Source: Minisyncoccota bacterium (GTDB taxonomy: Bacteria; Patescibacteriota; Minisyncoccia; Phycocordibacterales; UBA9973). From it: a stretch of DNA of 40,498 nt. Numbering within the stretch: position 1 is the stretch's first letter; every line of letters starts with the position of its first letter. The translations under genes were made by a program, and so were the position numbers. Positions 36,995 to 40,498 of the stretch are shown piece after piece. The notes beneath the pieces were generated by a model that searched no databases, was not told the DNA's origin, and was given only the letters and a program-made list of their open reading frames with translations. The stretch is from the NCBI GenBank assembly GCA_018062505.1, contig JAGOSA010000002.1, positions 11,948 through 52,445 of the forward strand. The letters run 5' to 3'.

Positions 36995-38710
36995 ATGAAT
37001 ACAACTAAAAAAAGATCGTTCAAATTATTGATCGGTAGTATTGCTTTTGCGCTTGCAGCATTGCTTGTTGCGAACTCAGCAATGACAGCGCGAGCCGAAG
37101 CTCCGTACACGGTGACTATTGCGAAGTACATTAACGGTGCAATGGCAACATCGGAAAATACTAATAACGGCACGTTCTCAATGCATGCTGTATATCCGGG
37201 TGGGGAAGGAGACTTTAACCTCTCTTCTACTGGATTCAATAATGCGAATGCATATATGGCAACAACTGCTGATATGCCTGAAGGATCTAATTACAGCGTA
37301 AGCGAAAACACGCCTGCGTCTTGTACTGCTGATTATCCATATATGCTAGCTGGCTACACTACTGGCACAACTATGGAAGAGGCAGCTGCTGCAACTCCGA
37401 CAATGACAGCTCCAAGCTTTACGAACATGATGAGCAATCAGCATGTCATCGTTTGGAACAAGACTTGTTCTCCTGCACCTGTGCATGCAACTCCTGCAAA
37501 CGACAGCACTATGACAAGCGCTGCATGGACAATGGCTGATTGGAGCGATGTAACTACACCAGCAGCAGGCGCAGTTACTTACATCTACCAGTCATCTCAC
37601 ATTGCTGATGTAAATGCTGATGGTTCATTCACAACTCCTAGCTACACTTCTGGTGCGCTCACAAGCTCACAGGCTGATACAACTGGAACTCCGAACGGTA
37701 CATACTACTGGCACGTCAAAGCAATTGATGGCGCTGGAAACTCTAGCGCATGGTCAACACCATGGAAAATTACTATTGCAGACGATGAAGCTCCGGCAAC
37801 TAGTCAGGTTCACATCGTAAAGTATCTCGATGGCGCTATGGCGACAGCAGCTTCTGCAAACAGCTACATGTTCCCAATGTCATCAACATGGACTGCGTCT
37901 AACCTCAACGGTGGTGCAGAAACATCGGGCTCATTTACTCTCGGCAATAATCACGGCGGTGCAACTGATGCATACGGCGCAATGACTGCAGAGATGAATG
38001 ACTCTTACAACTACACTACATGGGAAGTTACTGATGGAGACAGCCACGTTCTTGCTTCTGGCGCAACATGTGTAGACGGCAAGTATCGCCTCGTTGGCTA
38101 CAAGACAAGTTCAGTAAGTTTTGCTGATGCTGCAACGCAGACATCGAGCACAACAGCTCCGAACTTTAGCGGCGCAACAGGCGACCGCTATGTGATTGTC
38201 TACAACGAAAGTTGTGGAACAGTTACTCCGCCAACTGATTCGACATTGGTTCAGATGACTTGGGCAATTGCCATCGAAATGGACAATGCTCTCGCAAATG
38301 ATCCGACAAACAAGTATGACTGGAAAGCTCTCGGCGATGTCACTGACTATCTCGCATGGTCACTTAACGAAAGCTACTGGTCAGATGCCGATCATGTCAT
38401 GAATAAGAAAGTGCAGGATCATCACGGAAAATCTGTTCGCGCGCTCACGCAGCTCAAGAACAGCAATAAAGGAATGGTCAGCGCTGCAACACTTCAGGGC
38501 TGGATCGATCGCATCATTGCAATCGACAGAGAAATTGCGACAAACCAGATCGATCAGGCAACTGCTTGGTCAGGTAAGCCTGCAAAAATCACTAAAGCAA
38601 ATAATTGGGTAACGACAGGCGATGGCCACCGCGATGGTGGGCAGGGCACACAGTCGGTAACTGATTACCAAACAGCTTGGAAGTTTGCTTGGGATGCAGT
38701 AAGTCACTAA
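36995..38710 (+). CDS. Large secreted surface protein with duplicated domain, 571 aa
   Basis: A signal peptide (about 1-34, TARA-E) is followed by two related domains. Domain 1 (about 38-158) runs from VTIAKYINGAMATSEN to HVIVWNKTC. Domain 2 (about 272-405) runs from VHIVKYLDGAMATAAS to YVIVYNESC. Each has a cysteine pair. Between them lies a fibronectin-III-like segment (about 162-263, with YYWHVKAIDGAGNSSAWS). The C-terminal 160 residues are helical and Trp-rich. No LPxTG or C-terminal membrane anchor is seen. Composition is rich in Thr, Ala, Asn and Ser, as in secreted or adhesive proteins. Likely cell surface or released; binding partner unknown. Confidence 0.8.
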   Translation: MNTTKKRSFKLLIGSIAFALAALLVANSAMTARAEAPYTVTIAKYINGAMATSENTNNGTFSMHAVYPGGEGDFNLSSTGFNNANAYMATTADMPEGSNYSVSENTPASCTADYPYMLAGYTTGTTMEEAAAATPTMTAPSFTNMMSNQHVIVWNKTCSPAPVHATPANDSTMTSAAWTMADWSDVTTPAAGAVTYIYQSSHIADVNADGSFTTPSYTSGALTSSQADTTGTPNGTYYWHVKAIDGAGNSSAWSTPWKITIADDEAPATSQVHIVKYLDGAMATAASANSYMFPMSSTWTASNLNGGAETSGSFTLGNNHGGATDAYGAMTAEMNDSYNYTTWEVTDGDSHVLASGATCVDGKYRLVGYKTSSVSFADAATQTSSTTAPNFSGATGDRYVIVYNESCGTVTPPTDSTLVQMTWAIAIEMDNALANDPTNKYDWKALGDVTDYLAWSLNESYWSDADHVMNKKVQDHHGKSVRALTQLKNSNKGMVSAATLQGWIDRIIAIDREIATNQIDQATAWSGKPAKITKANNWVTTGDGHRDGGQGTQSVTDYQTAWKFAWDAVSH

Positions 38711-38745
38711 TCCATTCACTAGGACTGTGAATTGATGTGAATAAA

Positions 38746-38778
38746 GAAAACCACCAGTTTAAAAGCTGGTGGTTTTTC
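38746..38778. terminator. Bidirectional terminator
   Basis: AAAACCACCAG/CTGGTGGTTTT stem with A-run and T-run flanks, between convergent genes. Confidence 0.88.
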
Positions 38779-38791
38779 TGTACATTTTTGA

Positions 38792-39271
38792 TTAACTGAG
38801 ATCTACAAAACCGAGAAAGTAATGTTTACTACTATGCTTGCCAATTCGAATGCCAATTGGACCAACTCCGAGTTTTGGAAATTCCATGACATAGATTTCG
38901 CGGTCGTCATTAACTTTAGAGATAGTAACAACAGACAATACTCTTCCACTCATAATTCTGGTGGCTTTATCCATACCTACGGAGTCGCAAGCTTGAACGC
39001 AGTGATTTGCTAGGCTTTCAAACTTGTCAGGAAAAGTCGAAGACTTTATTTCATATGGAGCGAAATATTGCTTTGCCAATTCTCTCGGTGTCAGCACTTT
39101 TGGAATCTCACTTTTATCATCACTTGTCGGCAGGGAAGTAATTGCATTTTTTACAATCTGTCGCTTCATTAGGCTTGAGAAGTAAATGATAAGGGCGAAG
39201 TATGCAAACAGGAGTAATAGTACATCTCCTTGTGGAATGTGGAGGTTCAAAAGAACAGTTGTATGAGCCAT
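38792..39271 (-). CDS. Hypothetical single-helix membrane protein, 159 aa
   Basis: I do not recognise the family. One membrane helix near the N-terminus (about 17-36) is followed by a soluble domain of about 120 residues. This has a helical part around LTPRELAKQYFAPYE and a C-terminal run of strands (GRVLSVVTISKV, EIYVMEFPKLGVGPIGIRIG). Three genes in a row on this strand (this one, a lipoprotein, and the CheD-like protein) have separate terminators, so they are independent units. Confidence 0.65.
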   Translation of the reverse strand: MAHTTVLLNLHIPQGDVLLLLFAYFALIIYFSSLMKRQIVKNAITSLPTSDDKSEIPKVLTPRELAKQYFAPYEIKSSTFPDKFESLANHCVQACDSVGMDKATRIMSGRVLSVVTISKVNDDREIYVMEFPKLGVGPIGIRIGKHSSKHYFLGFVDLS

Positions 39272-39286
39272 ATTTTTTTTCTTTTT

Positions 39287-39315
39287 ATATTATACGACAG
39301 CTATTGACCTGTCAA
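39287..39315 (-). promoter_or_regulatory. Promoter of the gene at 39271
   Basis: Minus strand TTGACA followed by TATAAT at 15 bp or TAATAT at 17 bp; about 10 bases of leader. Confidence 0.6.
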
Positions 39316-39352
39316 CATATTGTGTTGTGTAGTTTTTTGATTTGGCGGTCTG

Positions 39353-39392
39353 GAAAAATAAAATAGCGTCTCCCAAAAATTGGAGACGCTAT
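39353..39392 (-). terminator. Terminator of the lipoprotein gene
   Basis: ATAGCGTCTCC/GGAGACGCTAT, 11-bp stem, followed on the minus strand by TTTATTTTT. Confidence 0.88.
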
Positions 39393-39412
39393 GTTTATTC
39401 TTTGTATAGTTG

Positions 39413-39727
39413 CTATTTAACATCGACATACGGCATGTCGCATCCACAGAAGCCATCGCCAGAATGAAATGTTGCTTTAAAGGGGAACGTTTTACCTTCT
39501 AAGTCTTTAGTAAAGATCGCAGCCTTTGTCGTGAGCTGTGTCGAGTCGTCGACATGAATATTGACGACACTCACTGAACTCTTTGCGCCACGAAAGGTTT
39601 CTTTTTCGGCTGCAGTGAACGTGGTTGTGTCGGCTAAGCCTGTAACTAAGGTTTCTCCGGAGTAAGACTCGCATGAATACATTGCAAACATTGCAATAAG
39701 TACAATCAGAAGAGGAAGTTTTTTCAT
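39413..39727 (-). CDS. Small putative lipoprotein, 104 aa
   Basis: The start at 39727 gives MKKLPLLIVLIAMFAMYSCES, a lipoprotein-type signal peptide with Cys19 as the probable lipid attachment site (box A-M-Y-S-C, a loose match). The mature part is about 85 residues, mostly strands, and ends with DGFCGCDMPYVDVK, in which CGC could form a disulphide or bind metal. A longer frame upstream of this ATG has no signal sequence and crosses the promoter, so it is rejected. Function unknown. Confidence 0.68.
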   Translation of the reverse strand: MKKLPLLIVLIAMFAMYSCESYSGETLVTGLADTTTFTAAEKETFRGAKSSVSVVNIHVDDSTQLTTKAAIFTKDLEGKTFPFKATFHSGDGFCGCDMPYVDVK

Positions 39728-39752
39728 GTGATATATTTTTTTGGTTTTAAAC

Positions 39753-39781
39753 ACATTAACACCCAATAATACAACTGTCAA
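39753..39781 (-). promoter_or_regulatory. Promoter of the lipoprotein gene
   Basis: Minus strand TTGACA-17 bp-TAATGT, about 25 bases before the ATG at 39727. Confidence 0.55.
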
Positions 39782-39805
39782 TATATTGGCATATAACAGG
39801 GAGGT

Positions 39806-39840
39806 ATATAAAAAGCGCCTCACGAAAATTTGTGAGGCGC
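39806..39840 (-). terminator. Terminator of the last gene
   Basis: GCGCCTCAC/GTGAGGCGC stem around 8 bases, followed on the minus strand by CTTTTTATATA-type sequence. Confidence 0.85.
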
Positions 39841-39872
39841 CATATTTCTTCTTTATAATTCTCTTTACTTTG

Positions 39873-40490
39873 TTAGTTGTGGCTAGAACCAATCGGATCC
39901 TTTAAATGCGTTAGGTAATACGTATTGTCATAGTTCACTCGCATAGCGCTGACTTTTTGCTTTGAAAGCGCGAGTAGTGTTGCCTGCGTATTTTCAAATG
40001 TTTCAAACAGGTTTATTTGAACATTCGGCAATATGTGCAGCAATGGATGTACGAATGAGTCGAGCGAAACACCGTAATGTGATTTATTAATTTCGTTGTT
40101 TTTGCGTCCACCAGCAACGTAAATGGCAGGAATGTCATAGGCTTCATTTATTTGCTTGAGCAGCCAGAAGTATTTTTTCTGAATGTTGCGGCGAATTTTT
40201 GCATTTGGCCGGACAGGCGATATGTGGAAGCCGATCAAGCCTCCGCTGTCTAAACTTATGCCTTCTTTAGGCACTAAATGCATACATATGCCAATGCATC
40301 TCATGAGTTCGGGAATAATAATGTGTTTCGTCTTCTTTCCTTTGTCAGGGATACTTTTGTAGTTGTAGCATGTCTTTTGGCATTCCTCGACATAGGTTAG
40401 TGAATGCTTTCTCATGTCTACGCCTTTCATTTCGCGAAGCTGTTTGAGGCTAACGGATTCGTAGTGGCTAACGATAGTTATATTGTTCAT
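39873..40490 (-). CDS. Hypothetical protein, possibly CheD-like
   Basis: 205 aa, soluble. CIGICMHLV (Cys69), then SGGLIGFHISP (His89), then IPAIYVAGGRKNN, follow the order and spacing of the CheD fold: catalytic Cys in an LGSC-like turn, GG-x-x-H about 20 residues later, and a later GG turn. CheD deamidates glutamines of chemoreceptors, but no chemotaxis gene is in the window and the third catalytic position is not certain. The N-terminal 55 residues are extra and Cys/Lys-rich. The gene is complete; its promoter lies outside the window. The CheD relation is a tentative reading. Confidence 0.6.
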   Translation of the reverse strand: MNNITIVSHYESVSLKQLREMKGVDMRKHSLTYVEECQKTCYNYKSIPDKGKKTKHIIIPELMRCIGICMHLVPKEGISLDSGGLIGFHISPVRPNAKIRRNIQKKYFWLLKQINEAYDIPAIYVAGGRKNNEINKSHYGVSLDSFVHPLLHILPNVQINLFETFENTQATLLALSKQKVSAMRVNYDNTYYLTHLKDPIGSSHN

Positions 40491-40498
40491 TTGTGTAA

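Noticed and set aside
1-40498. Recoding of UGA (genetic code 25)
   Set aside because: TGA ends at least four well-defined genes at sensible positions (9846-9848 plus strand; 26755, 32764 and 33830 minus strand), so it is a stop here.

Overview
The window looks like a chromosomal segment of a Candidate Phyla Radiation (Patescibacteria, probably Parcubacteria-like) bacterium. This is inferred from gene content, not from a marker-gene search. Supporting points are compact, mostly short genes; archaeal/eukaryote-type ProRS and AspRS; an L21 gene without its usual L27 partner; a peptidoglycan gene cluster without the Mur ligases; and many small membrane or secreted proteins of unknown function. 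TGA is a true stop in at least four genes (Nudix, the membrane protein ending at 26755, and both genes of the two-component pair at 32764-34492). The standard bacterial code therefore applies, which argues against the UGA-recoding Gracilibacteria/Absconditabacteria.

Layout. 1-900: the 3' part of a collagen-like surface protein, then two copies of a tRNA-Glu 3' fragment and the intact tRNA-Glu(CUC). 983-4450: an unknown protein, RmuC, a short stand-alone transcription unit, a DUF2231-type membrane protein, an EVE-domain protein and an MGMT-type alkyltransferase. 4450-4855: no convincing gene, but a strongly G-over-C skewed block. 4856-7448: DnaJ and ProRS. 7539-14856: accessory genes, namely an ATP-grasp/histidine phosphatase operon, a Nudix hydrolase, SpeD, an EamA transporter, a DUF2156 protein, and a three-gene set that looks like a sensor split over separate polypeptides. 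14834-20906: CysS and CorA (minus strand), then L21, an ABC exporter and AspRS. 21384-22734: ScpA-ScpB. 22775-31483: cell-wall genes (D,D-carboxypeptidase, MraY, FtsW, MurG, M23 hydrolase) with GltX. This cluster is interrupted by a nucleoside-deoxyribosyltransferase-like gene and an opposing membrane-protein gene. 32176-34492: a response regulator/kinase pair and a small secreted Met/His-rich protein. 34586-40490: an ABC-F ATPase, two secreted proteins (one a large repeat-containing surface protein behind a long leader), an unknown membrane protein, a small lipoprotein and a possible CheD-like protein.

Expression. The most consistent pattern is a TATAAT-like box ending 4-10 bases, most often exactly 6, before the start codon. 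This places the transcription start on or next to the start codon, so many genes are probably leaderless. A strong Shine-Dalgarno sequence was noticed at only one start, the internal, overlapping histidine phosphatase gene. Genes with consensus TTGACA-type -35 boxes have short leaders instead. Nearly all convergent gene pairs are separated by a symmetrical hairpin terminator.

All calls come from reading the sequence. No database search, structure prediction or profile search was run.
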